NCBI RefSeq assembly: GCF_006540305.1
Contig: NZ_BJOR01000001.1
Location: 5,208,001 to 5,272,000, forward strand
Source of the DNA: Streptomyces sp. 6-11-2
Lineage (GTDB): Bacteria > Actinomycetota > Actinomycetes > Streptomycetales > Streptomycetaceae
Length of the DNA: 64,000 bases
Reading direction: 5' to 3'
In this document: positions 1 through 8,511 of the stretch, piece after piece
How positions within the stretch are numbered: the first letter of the stretch is position 1
Layout: the number at the start of each line of letters is the position of its first letter
Translations under genes and position numbers: made by a program
Notes under the pieces: generated by a model
The model's input: the letters and a program-made list of their open reading frames with translations, nothing else
Told to the model about the DNA's origin: nothing
Database searches by the model: none

Positions 1-425
1 GCCAGCGCGGTGTCCTCGCGCAGCGCCGCCCGGTACGACTCCACGGCCACCGTGCCCTGCCGGTCGACCGGCACCCGCGTGACCGATCCGCCGTCCGCCT
101 CGTGCGCCTCGGCGGAATGGAGGACCGAAGAGTGTTCGACCTCTGACACGATCAGGTGGCGTCCGACGCGGCGGCGGCCCGCCAGCGCCCCCGTGATCCC
201 GCTGTGCACCGCCCGCGTCCCGGACGAGGTGAACGTCAGCTCGTCGGCCCGGCACCCCACCGCCTCCGCGGCCGCCTCCCGGGCCGCGTCCAGCAGCAAC
301 CGGGCCCGCCGCCCCTCCCGGTAGAGACGAGCGGGGTCGGCCCACCCCTCGTCGAGGGCGGCCAGCAGAGCCTGCCGGGCGACGGGATGAAGGGGAGCAC
401 TGGAAGCAGCGTCGAAGTAGGCCAC
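1..425 (-). CDS. Cysteine desulfurase-like aminotransferase class V, 5' part only
   Basis: N-terminal ~141 residues of a PLP-dependent NifS/IscS-type protein; the gene runs off the left edge, so the PLP lysine and catalytic cysteine are not visible. It begins with a GTG at 425 giving VAYFDAASSAPLHPVAR, the usual opening of this family ('YxDxAAxxPxxP'), followed by a helix-rich segment and ELTFTSSGTRAVHSG, the family's substrate/PLP phosphate region. A -10-like TAGCGT lies at 432-437 on the minus strand, 6 nt from the GTG, so the mRNA is probably leaderless. It diverges from ctaC. Family members donate sulfur for Fe-S clusters or thiolation; which role applies here cannot be told from the fragment. 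A second, different class V aminotransferase lies at 11747. Confidence 0.85.
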   Translation of the reverse strand, partial: MAYFDAASSAPLHPVARQALLAALDEGWADPARLYREGRRARLLLDAAREAAAEAVGCRADELTFTSSGTRAVHSGITGALAGRRRVGRHLIVSEVEHSSVLHSAEAHEADGGSVTRVPVDRQGTVAVESYRAALREDTAL

Positions 426-767
426 ACGTCAACGCTAAGCGCTCCGAAGGCACACGGGACAGCGCCGAGGTGCGGCTTCGCCGCCCGGGCACGGGAGACC
501 ACAACCCGCCCGCAGCCACGACAAGGGGCGCATACATACCTCATCGGGCGCCCCGAACCCCCCTCACAAACCGGCCCACGAAGGGGTATCCCACCCCTTC
601 GGGCTGACCCGCGGCGCGTATGGCACCCTCCCCGCGACCCGCCGGAAGGCGTCCAGTAGGGTTTGGTCCGCATAAACATCCAAACCCCTGCCCGACGCGG
701 GGCCGCGACCGACCAGCGAGAAGGCCGCAGCCGAACAGCGCGGGCGAGACTCTCGGGAAGGCGCTAC
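426..767. other. Intergenic region between divergent desulfurase and ctaC
   Basis: No gene is supported in these 342 bases. They must hold the promoters of both divergent genes. A hairpin with 8-bp arms (CGAAGGGG/CCCCTTCG, 579-601) and a possible -10 TAGGGT at 657-662, about 105 bases ahead of ctaC, are visible. The ctaC ribosome-binding site GGGAAGG is at about 756-762. No regulator site was recognised with confidence. Confidence 0.5.
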
Positions 768-1727
768 GTGAGTCCCAACGGCTCCGACCGCTCGCCGCGG
801 CGCCCGATGCGGCGGAAGCTGCTGCAGGCACTGACTGCGGGCCTGGTCCTGGCGACCGCAACCGGTTGCACATACAAGGACTTTCCCCGGCTGGGTATGC
901 CCACCCCGACCACGGAAGAGGCTCCCCGGATCCTCTCGCTGTGGCAGGGGTCCTGGGCGGCCGCGCTCGCCGTCGGCTGCCTGGTGTGGGGTCTGATCCT
1001 GTGGAGTGCTTTCTTCCACCGGCGCAGCCGCACCAAGGTAGAGGTTCCTCCGCAGACCCGGTACAACATGCCCATCGAGGCGCTGTACACGGTGGTCCCC
1101 CTCGTCATCGTCTCGGTGCTCTTCTACTTCACGGCCCGTGACGAGTCCAAGCTCCTGGACCTCTCCAAGAAGCCGGACGTCACGGTGAACGTCGTCGGCT
1201 ACCAGTGGAGCTGGGCCTTCAACTACATCGAGCCCGTCGCCGGTTCGTCGGGCGACGCGAAGACCGACAAGAACCTGAACGCGATTCCGGACCGGTTCAA
1301 GGCGGACTTCCCGGCGAACGCCGGCGGTGTCTACGACTACGGCATTCCGGGCACGCGGAACCCGCAGAACGGCAACCCCGGTCCGACGATGTGGCTGCCC
1401 AAGGGCAAGACCGTCCGATTCATCCTCACCTCGCGCGACGTCATCCACTCGTTCTGGGTGCTGCCGTTCCTGATGAAGCAGGACGTCATCCCCGGCCACA
1501 CCAACTCCTTCCAGGTGACCCCCACCATGGAGGGCACCTTCCGGGGCAAGTGCGCCGAGCTCTGCGGCCAGGACCACTCCCGGATGCTGTTCAACGTGAA
1601 GGTCGTCTCGCCCGAGCGCTATGAGCAGCACCTCAAGGACCTCGCCAAGAAGGGGCAGACCGGTTACGTTCCCGCAGGCATCGCGCAGACGAGCCACGAG
1701 AAGAACCGGGAGACGAACAAGCTGTGA
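768..1727 (+). CDS. ctaC: Cytochrome c oxidase subunit II (CuA subunit)
   Basis: 319-residue subunit II of the aa3 terminal oxidase; it passes electrons from the bcc complex through the binuclear CuA centre to subunit I. The GTG at 768 has GGGAAGG upstream; the frame is open further upstream, but only this start places a lipoprotein signal at the N-terminus, with lipobox ATGC and lipidated Cys34. Two membrane helices follow (about 55-80 and 100-118), then the QWSWAFNY segment and a periplasmic cupredoxin domain. CuA ligands are present: His227 (DVIHSF), then Cys262, Cys266, His270 and Met273 in [12 protein letters not shown]. The stop overlaps the GTG start of ctaD (GTGA), so the two are translationally coupled. 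It is first gene of ctaC-ctaD-ctaF. Confidence 0.97.
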   Translation: MSPNGSDRSPRRPMRRKLLQALTAGLVLATATGCTYKDFPRLGMPTPTTEEAPRILSLWQGSWAAALAVGCLVWGLILWSAFFHRRSRTKVEVPPQTRYNMPIEALYTVVPLVIVSVLFYFTARDESKLLDLSKKPDVTVNVVGYQWSWAFNYIEPVAGSSGDAKTDKNLNAIPDRFKADFPANAGGVYDYGIPGTRNPQNGNPGPTMWLPKGKTVRFILTSRDVIHSFWVLPFLMKQDVIPGHTNSFQVTPTMEGTFRGKCAELCGQDHSRMLFNVKVVSPERYEQHLKDLAKKGQTGYVPAGIAQTSHEKNRETNKL

Positions 1728-3460
1728 GCATCCTCAACGAACCTCAGGGTGCCGCGGCAGCTGAGGACTCTTACGAGAGCGAGCTGCCGGTCCGGCGCAG
1801 GCAACCGGGCAATCTCGCGGTGAAGTGGCTGACGACCACCGACCACAAGACGATCGGAACGCTGTACCTGGCGACGTCGTTCGCGTTCTTCTGCATCGGC
1901 GGCGTGATGGCGCTCCTCATGCGCGCCGAGCTGGCCCGTCCGGGCCTGCAGATCATGTCGAACGAGCAGTTCAACCAGGCGTTCACGATGCACGGCACGA
2001 TCATGCTGCTGATGTTCGCGACGCCGCTGTTCGCGGGCTTCACGAACTGGATCATGCCGCTGCAGATCGGCGCCCCGGACGTGGCCTTCCCGCGGCTGAA
2101 CATGTTCGCCTACTGGCTGTACCTGTTCGGCTCGCTGATCGCGGTGGGCGGTTTCCTCACCCCGCAGGGTGCCGCCGACTTCGGCTGGTTCGGCTACACC
2201 CCGCTGTCGGACGCGGTGCACTCGCCGGGCCTCGGCGGCGACCTGTGGATCATGGGTCTGGCCCTGTCCGGCTTCGGCACCATCCTCGGCTCGGTCAACT
2301 TCATCACCACGATCATCTGCATGCGCGCGCCCGGCATGACCATGTTCCGCATGCCGATCTTCGTCTGGAACGTGCTGCTGACCGCCGTGCTGGTCCTGCT
2401 GGCCTTCCCGGTGCTGGCGGCGGCGCTGCTCGCGCTGGAGGCGGACCGCAAGTTCGGCGCCCAGATCTTCGAGGCGTCCAACGGCGGCGCGCTGCTGTGG
2501 CAGCACCTGTTCTGGTTCTTCGGGCACCCCGAGGTGTACATCATCGCGCTGCCGTTCTTCGGCATCGTCAGTGAGATCATCCCGGTCTTCGCCCGCAAGC
2601 CGATGTTCGGCTACATGGGTCTGATCGGCGCGACGATCGCCATCGCCGGTCTGTCGGTGACGGTGTGGGCGCACCACATGTACGTCACCGGTGGCGTGCT
2701 GCTGCCGTTCTTCTCCTTCATGACCTTCCTGATCGCGGTCCCGACCGGTGTGAAGTTCTTCAACTGGGTCGGCACCATGTGGAAGGGCAGCCTCTCCTTC
2801 GAGACGCCGATGCTGTGGGCGACCGGCTTCCTGATCACCTTCGTCTTCGGTGGTCTGACCGGTGTGATCCTGGCCGCGCCGCCGCTGGACTTCCACATCT
2901 CGGACTCGTACTTCGTGGTGGCGCACTTCCACTACGTCGTCTTCGGCACCGTGGTGTTCGCGATGTTCGCCGGCTTCCACTTCTGGTGGCCGAAGTTCAC
3001 CGGCAAGATGCTCGACGAGCGGCTCGGCAAGATCACCTTCTGGCTGCTGTTCATCGGCTTCCACGGCACCTTCCTGGTCCAGCACTGGCTCGGCGTGGAG
3101 GGCATGCCCCGCCGGTACGCCGACTACCTGGCGGCCGACGGCTTCACCGCGTTGAACACGCTGTCGACGATCTTCTCGTTCGTGCTCGGCCTGTCGGTCC
3201 TGCCGTTCTTCTACAACGTCTGGAAGACGGCCAAGTACGGCAAGCCGGTCGGCGTCGACGACCCGTGGGGCTACGGCCGCTCCCTGGAGTGGGCGACCTC
3301 CTGCCCGCCGCCGCGCCACAACTTCCTCACCCTGCCGCGGATCCGCAGCGAATCCCCGGCGTTCGACCTGCACCACCCCGAGATCGCCGCGCTCGACCAG
3401 CTCGAGAACGCCGGTCACGGGACGGCAGCCCTCGCTGGCGGCAAGGAGGCTGGCAAGTGA
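1724..3460 (+). CDS. ctaD: Cytochrome c oxidase subunit I
   Basis: 578-residue catalytic subunit of the proton-pumping aa3 oxidase, with 12 predicted membrane helices, binding heme a and the heme a3/CuB centre where O2 is reduced. Ligand residues are in their family positions: His90 (FTMHGT) for heme a, His268 and Tyr272 in HPEVY (CuB and the cross-linked Tyr), His317-His318 for CuB, and His401/His403 (HFHYV) for heme a3 and heme a. The GTG start at 1724 overlaps the ctaC stop. The reading frame closes by overlapping the ctaF start. The tail after the last helix (about residue 530 on) is hydrophilic and poorly conserved. Confidence 0.98.
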   Translation: MSILNEPQGAAAAEDSYESELPVRRRQPGNLAVKWLTTTDHKTIGTLYLATSFAFFCIGGVMALLMRAELARPGLQIMSNEQFNQAFTMHGTIMLLMFATPLFAGFTNWIMPLQIGAPDVAFPRLNMFAYWLYLFGSLIAVGGFLTPQGAADFGWFGYTPLSDAVHSPGLGGDLWIMGLALSGFGTILGSVNFITTIICMRAPGMTMFRMPIFVWNVLLTAVLVLLAFPVLAAALLALEADRKFGAQIFEASNGGALLWQHLFWFFGHPEVYIIALPFFGIVSEIIPVFARKPMFGYMGLIGATIAIAGLSVTVWAHHMYVTGGVLLPFFSFMTFLIAVPTGVKFFNWVGTMWKGSLSFETPMLWATGFLITFVFGGLTGVILAAPPLDFHISDSYFVVAHFHYVVFGTVVFAMFAGFHFWWPKFTGKMLDERLGKITFWLLFIGFHGTFLVQHWLGVEGMPRRYADYLAADGFTALNTLSTIFSFVLGLSVLPFFYNVWKTAKYGKPVGVDDPWGYGRSLEWATSCPPPRHNFLTLPRIRSESPAFDLHHPEIAALDQLENAGHGTAALAGGKEAGK

Positions 3461-3855
3461 AGATCCAGGGCAAGATGTTCATGTGGCTGAGCGTCTTCCT
3501 GCTCATCACCGCCATCGTCTACGGCGTGTGGTCGAAGGAAGCGGTCGGCGCGACGGCGCTCTTCATGGCCTTCGGCCTGTCCATCATGATCGGTTTCTAC
3601 CTGGGCTTCACGGCCCGGCGGGTCGACGTGGGCGCCCAGGACGACAAGGAGGCCGATGTCGCGGACGACGCCGGCGAGCTGGGCTTCTTCAGCCCGCACA
3701 GCTGGCAGCCGCTCGGCCTCGGCATCGGTGGCGCGCTGGCCTTCCTCGGCATCGCGGTCGGCTGGTGGCTCGTGTACTTCGCGGCGCCCATCATCATGAT
3801 CTCCGTATGGGGCTGGGTCTTCGAGTACTACCGCGGCGAGAACCGCACCCAGTAA
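3457..3855 (+). CDS. ctaF: Actinobacterial cytochrome c oxidase subunit IV
   Basis: 132-residue membrane protein of the actinobacterial CtaF type, a small accessory subunit of the aa3 oxidase in the bcc-aa3 supercomplex. It has paired helices at about residues 5-22 and 28-47, a charged loop ([25 protein letters not shown]) and a second pair at about 85-125, ending [11 protein letters not shown]. The GTG start at 3457 overlaps the ctaD stop (GTGA) and has AAGGAGG a few bases upstream. It is last gene of the operon, followed 25 bases on by a strong terminator. Confidence 0.93.
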   Translation: MKIQGKMFMWLSVFLLITAIVYGVWSKEAVGATALFMAFGLSIMIGFYLGFTARRVDVGAQDDKEADVADDAGELGFFSPHSWQPLGLGIGGALAFLGIAVGWWLVYFAAPIIMISVWGWVFEYYRGENRTQ

Positions 3856-3880
3856 CCAGCGCCGAGCATCGCTGAACACC

Positions 3881-3925
3881 AGGGAGTCCGGACTCTCCAC
3901 CTGGAGAGTCCGGACTCCCTCTTTT
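3881..3925 (+). terminator. Intrinsic terminator of ctaCDF
   Basis: Perfect long stem AGGGAGTCCGGACTCTCC / GGAGAGTCCGGACTCCCT with a 4-base loop, followed by CTTTT. It ends the ctaCDF transcript before the separately promoted transpeptidase gene. Confidence 0.95.
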
Positions 3926-4006
3926 GGTTGACTTATCCCCTCGAAAATTCCCTCGGACGGGTGAGCCACCGTGCCGGAGGTGACGAAGCTACCTAGCGTA
4001 AGGGCC

Positions 4007-5263
4007 ATGAGCACCACTGTGATTTCCCGCGGAGCGGGAGCCGTCCTGCTGGTCGCCGCCCTCGGCACGAGTGCCACTGCCTGCGGTTCGGACGGCAATC
4101 CGCTGGCTGCCTACCCGTACGACGCGGCGGACCAGATCTCCTTCAGCGGCCCCACGGACGCCGGGAAGAAGGCCGACCCGGACAAGCCCCTGGAAGTCAC
4201 CGCTCAGGGCGAGGACGGGCGCATCACGGACGTCACGGCCGTGGACGCCACGGGGCGTCAGGTCTCCGGCGAGCTGGCTGCCGACGGCAGCCGCTGGCAC
4301 AGCACCTCACCGCTCGCCGGGGGCGCCCACTACACGGTCCGCGTGAGCACCGAGGACGAGGACGGAAGGCCCGGTCGCAAGGTCCTCACGTTCGACACGA
4401 ACAAGCCCACGGGCCGGCAGCTCCTGAATGTCAAGTTCGGGCCGGAGGCGGGCACCTACGGTGTCGGCCAGCCCATCACGGCCGAACTCGACCAGCCCAT
4501 CAAGGACAAGGCCCAGCGGGCCGTCGTCGAGCGTGCCCTCAGGGTCGACTCCAAGCCCGCCGTGCAGGGCTCCTGGTACTGGGTGAACGACAAGGAGCTC
4601 CACTACCGCCCCCAGGACTACTGGCCCGCCAACGCCACCGTCGAGGCGCACAGCAACCTGGAGAACATCAAGATCAGCGACAAGTTGCGGGGCGGCACGG
4701 CCAAGCCGCTGAAGATCACCACGGGTGACCGCATCGTGGCGGTCACGGACGCCGCCAAGCACCTGATGACGGTCTACAGGAACGACGAGAAGATCAAGGA
4801 GATCCCCATCACCACCGGCAAGCCCGGCTTCGAGACCCGCAACGGGATCAAGGTCGTGCTGGCCAAGCAGTACTACGTCCAGATGAAGAGCTCCACCGTC
4901 GGCATCGCCGCGGGCTCCAGCGATTCGTACGACCTGCCGGTGTACTACGCCACCCGCGTCACCTGGAGCGGCGAGTACGTCCACGCCGCCCCGTGGTCCG
5001 TCGGCTCCCAGGGAGCGGCCAACGTCAGCCACGGCTGCACCGGCATGAGCACCCCCAACGCCTCCTGGTTCTTCAACACCATCCACGAGGGCGACCTGGT
5101 CCAGGTCGTCAACTCCGCCGGCCACAGCATGGAGCTCTTCGACAACGGCTTCGGCGACTGGAACATGCCCTGGCCGAAGTGGGTCCAGGGCAGTGCCATC
5201 GCCGGCGCCGACGGCGCCGTGGCGCAGACGAACAAGGCGCGGCTGACCCCGCAGGGTGTGTGA
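4007..5263 (+). CDS. L,D-transpeptidase lipoprotein with Ig-like domains
   Basis: 418-residue exported enzyme of the YkuD family, expected to form 3-3 meso-DAP cross-links in peptidoglycan. The ATG at 4007 was chosen over the GTG at 3971 because it gives a clean lipoprotein signal (lipobox ATAC, Cys about residue 25) and because a -10-like TAGCGT at 3994-3999 sits 7 nt before it, pointing to a leaderless mRNA. Two Ig-like domains cover about residues 50-240, as in mycobacterial LdtMt2, and the YkuD domain about 245-375, with catalytic SHGC (Cys344) and His in YVHAAPWS. It is inserted between the two respiratory operons; mycobacteria carry unrelated envelope genes at this place. Function is firm at family level. 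Confidence 0.93.
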   Translation: MSTTVISRGAGAVLLVAALGTSATACGSDGNPLAAYPYDAADQISFSGPTDAGKKADPDKPLEVTAQGEDGRITDVTAVDATGRQVSGELAADGSRWHSTSPLAGGAHYTVRVSTEDEDGRPGRKVLTFDTNKPTGRQLLNVKFGPEAGTYGVGQPITAELDQPIKDKAQRAVVERALRVDSKPAVQGSWYWVNDKELHYRPQDYWPANATVEAHSNLENIKISDKLRGGTAKPLKITTGDRIVAVTDAAKHLMTVYRNDEKIKEIPITTGKPGFETRNGIKVVLAKQYYVQMKSSTVGIAAGSSDSYDLPVYYATRVTWSGEYVHAAPWSVGSQGAANVSHGCTGMSTPNASWFFNTIHEGDLVQVVNSAGHSMELFDNGFGDWNMPWPKWVQGSAIAGADGAVAQTNKARLTPQGV

Positions 5264-5273
5264 GACGCGGCGC

Positions 5274-5342
5274 GGCGGGGCCCGGACGGGGACACGGACG
5301 GCCCGCGGCCGCACAGGGCGGGGCCGTCCGCCGGGCCCCGCC
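5274..5342. terminator. Bidirectional hairpin between convergent genes
   Basis: A 12-bp stem GGCGGGGCCCGG / CCGGGCCCCGCC encloses a GC-rich loop with a second inner stem (GGACGGCCC...GGGCCGTCC type). There is no U-run, as is usual in Streptomyces. It lies between the stops of the transpeptidase (5263) and the receiver gene (5351). Confidence 0.7.
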
Positions 5343-5350
5343 CGAGTGCC

Positions 5351-5752
5351 TCAGACGCCGCTCAGCGCCTTCTTGCGCAGCAGGGAGGCCAGAGCGGCGG
5401 CGAACTCCACCGGTTCCACCGGAAGCGTGACCGCGGCGTCCGCCCGGCTCCACGTGGCCAGCCACGCGTCCTGCGGCCGCCCGATGAGCAGCAGCACCGG
5501 AGGGCAGTTGAAGACCTCGTCCTTGATCTGCCGGCACATCCCCATGCCGCCCATGGGCACAGCCTCGCCGTCCAGGACACAGACGTCGATGCCGCCCCGG
5601 TCCAGCTCCTTGAGGACCGCGGCGGGCGTGGCGCACTCCAGGAACTCCACCACGGGGGCGTCCGGAGCGGGCCGGCGGCCGGTCGCCAGCCGCACCTGCT
5701 CCCGGGTGTTGGCGTCGTCGCTGTAGACCAGCACCGTGGCGGTCGCCTGCAT
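5351..5752 (-). CDS. Stand-alone degenerate response-regulator receiver
   Basis: 133-residue single receiver domain without an output domain. It opens with the b1 strand TVLVYSDD, giving the usual acidic pair, and has a candidate phospho-acceptor Asp in VCVLDGE, followed by GMGMCRQI like the usual 'DGxxLCRxI' loop. The conserved Thr/Ser at the end of b4 is replaced (LLLIGRP) and the b5 'KP' lysine is missing (TLPVEP), so normal phosphoryl switching is unlikely; it may act as a pseudo-receiver by protein contact. ATG at 5752 has GGAGG five bases upstream. It diverges from ctaE. Three copies of TTCCCGAC lie in its leader. Partner and role are unknown. Confidence 0.8.
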   Translation of the reverse strand: MQATATVLVYSDDANTREQVRLATGRRPAPDAPVVEFLECATPAAVLKELDRGGIDVCVLDGEAVPMGGMGMCRQIKDEVFNCPPVLLLIGRPQDAWLATWSRADAAVTLPVEPVEFAAALASLLRKKALSGV

Positions 5753-5770
5753 TGTTCCTCCGCGTCGTTG

Positions 5771-5802
5771 GTCGGGAAAACCCCGTCGGGAACTGTCGGG
5801 AA
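5771..5802 (-). repeat. Three direct TTCCCGAC repeats upstream of the receiver gene
   Basis: On the minus strand TTCCCGAC occurs three times (5802-5795, 5792-5785, 5778-5771), spaced 10 and 14 bases, between the divergent receiver gene and ctaE. They could be operator half-sites for either gene; no known regulator is matched with confidence. Confidence 0.5.
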
Positions 5803-5963
5803 CTTCCGGGTACCGATGGCGCGGATGCTACCCCCTTCAACTCGTGGTAGACAGCGGTTGGAACAGCCCTTCGAGGGGCCGTTCGGGCAGGGCACACCCC
5901 CGGGACACTCCGAACGGCACCCCCCGGGGTGAGGGCGGGATAAGCGACCGACATAATGTCGGC

Positions 5964-6575
5964 GTGGCGACAGCAACGACAGTAGAAACCGGGCACGCGC
6001 ACCCGTCGGTCAACCGACCGAACCTCACCAGCGTCGGAACCATCATCTGGCTGAGTTCCGAGCTGATGTTCTTCGCGGCCCTCTTCGCGATGTACTTCAC
6101 CCTGCGATCGGTGACGGGTCCGGCGCACTGGAAGGAGATGGCGGGCGCTCTCAACGTCCCCTTCTCGTCGGTGAACACCACGATCCTGGTGCTCTCCTCA
6201 CTCACCTGCCAGCTCGGCGTCTTCGCCGCCGAGCGCGGTGACGTGAAGAAGCTCCGGGGCTGGTTCATCGTCACCTTCATCATGGGTGCGATCTTCATCG
6301 GCGGTCAGATCTTCGAGTACACCGAACTGGTGAAGAAGGACGGCATCTCGCTGTCCTCCGACCCGTACGGCTCGGTGTTCTACCTGACCACCGGCTTCCA
6401 CGGGCTGCATGTGACGGGCGGTCTCATCGCCTTCCTGCTGGTCCTCGGCCGCACCTACGCGGCCCGGAGGTTCACTCACGAGCAGGCGACCGCGGCCATC
6501 GTCGTGTCCTACTACTGGCACTTCGTCGATGTCGTCTGGATCGGACTCTTCGCCACGATCTACCTGATCAAGTAG
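5964..6575 (+). CDS. ctaE: Cytochrome c oxidase subunit III
   Basis: 203-residue subunit III, five membrane helices, the actinobacterial short form. Conserved segments include [19 protein letters not shown], the glutamate-containing helix that takes part in proton uptake, [12 protein letters not shown], and the closing [15 protein letters not shown] that marks COX3. The GTG at 5964 is preceded at 6 nt by CATAAT (5952-5957), a near-perfect -10, and no ribosome-binding site is seen, so the mRNA is probably leaderless. It begins the second respiratory operon: ctaE is followed after 62 bases by qcrC. Separation of ctaE from ctaCDF and linkage to qcrCAB is the usual actinobacterial arrangement, reflecting the bcc-aa3 supercomplex. 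Confidence 0.97.
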   Translation: MATATTVETGHAHPSVNRPNLTSVGTIIWLSSELMFFAALFAMYFTLRSVTGPAHWKEMAGALNVPFSSVNTTILVLSSLTCQLGVFAAERGDVKKLRGWFIVTFIMGAIFIGGQIFEYTELVKKDGISLSSDPYGSVFYLTTGFHGLHVTGGLIAFLLVLGRTYAARRFTHEQATAAIVVSYYWHFVDVVWIGLFATIYLIK

Positions 6576-6637
6576 CCGACGAACCGATCCAAGTCCGCAA
6601 AGCATCGACGCAGAAGATCCTGACACCGGGGTAATCC

Positions 6638-7447
6638 GTGAAAAAGCTCTCCGCACGACGACGCCATCCGCTGGCGGCGGTCGTCGTCCTACTCTTCGCG
6701 CTGGCGGCCACTGGGGGGCTGTACACCGCGTTCGCGCCCGCGAGCAAGGCGAAGGCCGAGGACACCGCCCAGTCCCTCACCATCGAGGAGGGCAGGAAGC
6801 TCTATCTGGTCGGCTGCGCCAGCTGCCACGGCACCGGTGGGCAGGGCACCACTGACGGTCCCAGCCTGGTGGGTGTGGGCGCGGCGGCGGTCGACTTCCA
6901 GGTGGGCACCGGCCGTATGCCGGCCCAGCAGCCGGGCGCGCAGATCCCGCGCAAGAAGGTCATCTACAACCAGGCCGAGATCGACCAGCTCGCCGCGTAC
7001 ATCGCGTCCCTGGGCGCTGGTCCCAACGTGCCGACGAAGAACCAGTACAGCCCCGAGGGCGCGGACGCCGCCAAGGGCGGTGAGCTGTTCCGCACCAACT
7101 GCGCCCAGTGCCACAACTTCACCGGCAAGGGCGGTGCGCTGACGCACGGCAAGTACGCCCCGGACCTCACGGGTGTGAGCAACAAGCACATCTACGAGGC
7201 CATGCAGACCGGCCCGCAGAACATGCCTTCCTTCCCCGACACGCTGCTGACGGAGAAGAACAAGAAGGAAATCATCGCGTACCTCGACGCGGTCAACGGT
7301 GACGAGACCACGACCCCGGGCGGTATGGACCTGGGTGGCCTCGGACCGGTCACCGAGGGTCTGTTCGCCTGGATCTTCGGGCTGGGTGCCCTTGTCGCGG
7401 TCGCCGTCTGGGTCGCCGCTCGGACCGCAAAGGCCAAGAAGTCATGA
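6638..7447 (+). CDS. qcrC: Diheme cytochrome c subunit of the bcc complex
   Basis: 269-residue cytochrome cc, which replaces a separate cytochrome c and hands electrons directly to CuA of CtaC. There is an N-terminal membrane anchor (about 11-32), two c-type domains with heme motifs CASCH (Cys60, Cys63, His64) and CAQCH (Cys155, Cys158, His159), with Met ligands likely in GRMPA and NMPSFPD, and a C-terminal helix at about 240-262 followed by a basic tail. The start is GTG at 6638. The TGA overlaps the ATG of qcrA. Length and layout match the family. Confidence 0.97.
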   Translation: MKKLSARRRHPLAAVVVLLFALAATGGLYTAFAPASKAKAEDTAQSLTIEEGRKLYLVGCASCHGTGGQGTTDGPSLVGVGAAAVDFQVGTGRMPAQQPGAQIPRKKVIYNQAEIDQLAAYIASLGAGPNVPTKNQYSPEGADAAKGGELFRTNCAQCHNFTGKGGALTHGKYAPDLTGVSNKHIYEAMQTGPQNMPSFPDTLLTEKNKKEIIAYLDAVNGDETTTPGGMDLGGLGPVTEGLFAWIFGLGALVAVAVWVAARTAKAKKS

Positions 7448-8511
7448 GTAGCCAAGACATTCCTGAAGAGAACCTGCCCGCAGAGCAGGCAGCCCACGAG
7501 CACGGGCGCGGCGCGGTCTCCGTGGCGGACGAGCGGGCCCCGTTCGCCGACCCGGGACTGCCGCCCCACGAGCACCGGATCCAGGACATCGACGAGCGGG
7601 CCGCCAAGCGCTCCGAGCGCGCCGTCGCCCTGATGTTCACGGTGTCGATGCTGGCCACCATCGGCTTCATCGCCTCGTATGTGACGATCCCGCACGACAA
7701 GTCGATCTTCGTCTTCCCGCTCGGGCACATCAACGCGCTGAACTTCGCGCTCGGCCTCACGCTGGGCGTGGCGCTGTTCGCGATCGGCGCGGGCGCGGTC
7801 CACTGGGCCCGCACCCTGATGTCCGACGTCGAGGTCGCCGACGAGCGTCACCCGATCGCGGCGTCCCCCGAGGTCCGTGCGAAGGTCCACGCGGACTTCA
7901 AGCAGGGGGCCAAGGAGTCGGCGATCGGCCGTCGCAAGCTGATCCGCAACACGATGCTCGGCGCGCTCACGCTGGTGCCGCTGTCCGGCGTCATGTTGCT
8001 GCGCGACCTGGGCCCGCTGCCCGGGACCAGCCTGCGCCACACGCTGTGGGCCAAGGGCAAGCGCCTCGTCAACATGAACACCAACCTGCCGCTGCGTCCC
8101 GAGGACGTCTCCGTCGGCTCGCTCACCTTCGCGATGCCGGACGGTCTGAAGGAGACGGACGAGGACTTCGCCAACGAGATCGCCAAGGCCGCCCTGATGA
8201 TCATCCGGCTCGAGCCGGCCGACATCAAGGACAAGCGCGAACTCGACTGGGGCCACGAGGGCATCGTCGCCTTCTCGAAGATCTGCACCCACGTGGGTTG
8301 CCCGATCTCCCTGTACGAGCAGCAGACGCACCACGCCCTGTGCCCGTGCCACCAGTCCACCTTCGACCTCTCCGACGGTGCCCGAGTGATCTTCGGCCCC
8401 GCCGGCCACGCTCTGCCGCAGCTGCGCATCGGCGTGGACAGCGAGGGTTACCTCCAGGCGCTCGGCGACTTCGCGGAGCCCGTCGGTCCTGCATTCTGGG
8501 AGCGCGGATGA
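7444..8511 (+). CDS. qcrA: Rieske iron-sulfur subunit of the bcc complex
   Basis: 355-residue Rieske subunit carrying electrons from menaquinol to cytochrome cc. It has the actinobacterial form with three N-terminal helices (about 60-80, 95-120, 168-186) rather than one. The [2Fe-2S] ligands are visible: Cys281 and His283 in CTHVGC, Cys300 and His303 in CPCHQS, with Cys286 and Cys302 for the disulfide. ATG overlaps the qcrC stop (ATGA) and its own stop overlaps qcrB (ATGA), so qcrC, qcrA and qcrB are translated as a coupled set. The N-terminus (residues 1-55) is acidic and cytoplasmic. Confidence 0.97.
   Translation: MSSQDIPEENLPAEQAAHEHGRGAVSVADERAPFADPGLPPHEHRIQDIDERAAKRSERAVALMFTVSMLATIGFIASYVTIPHDKSIFVFPLGHINALNFALGLTLGVALFAIGAGAVHWARTLMSDVEVADERHPIAASPEVRAKVHADFKQGAKESAIGRRKLIRNTMLGALTLVPLSGVMLLRDLGPLPGTSLRHTLWAKGKRLVNMNTNLPLRPEDVSVGSLTFAMPDGLKETDEDFANEIAKAALMIIRLEPADIKDKRELDWGHEGIVAFSKICTHVGCPISLYEQQTHHALCPCHQSTFDLSDGARVIFGPAGHALPQLRIGVDSEGYLQALGDFAEPVGPAFWERG

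Noticed and set aside
2571..2592. CGTCAGTGAG within ctaD as a damage promoter
   Set aside because: Lies in a conserved coding segment and has no -10 at the right distance.
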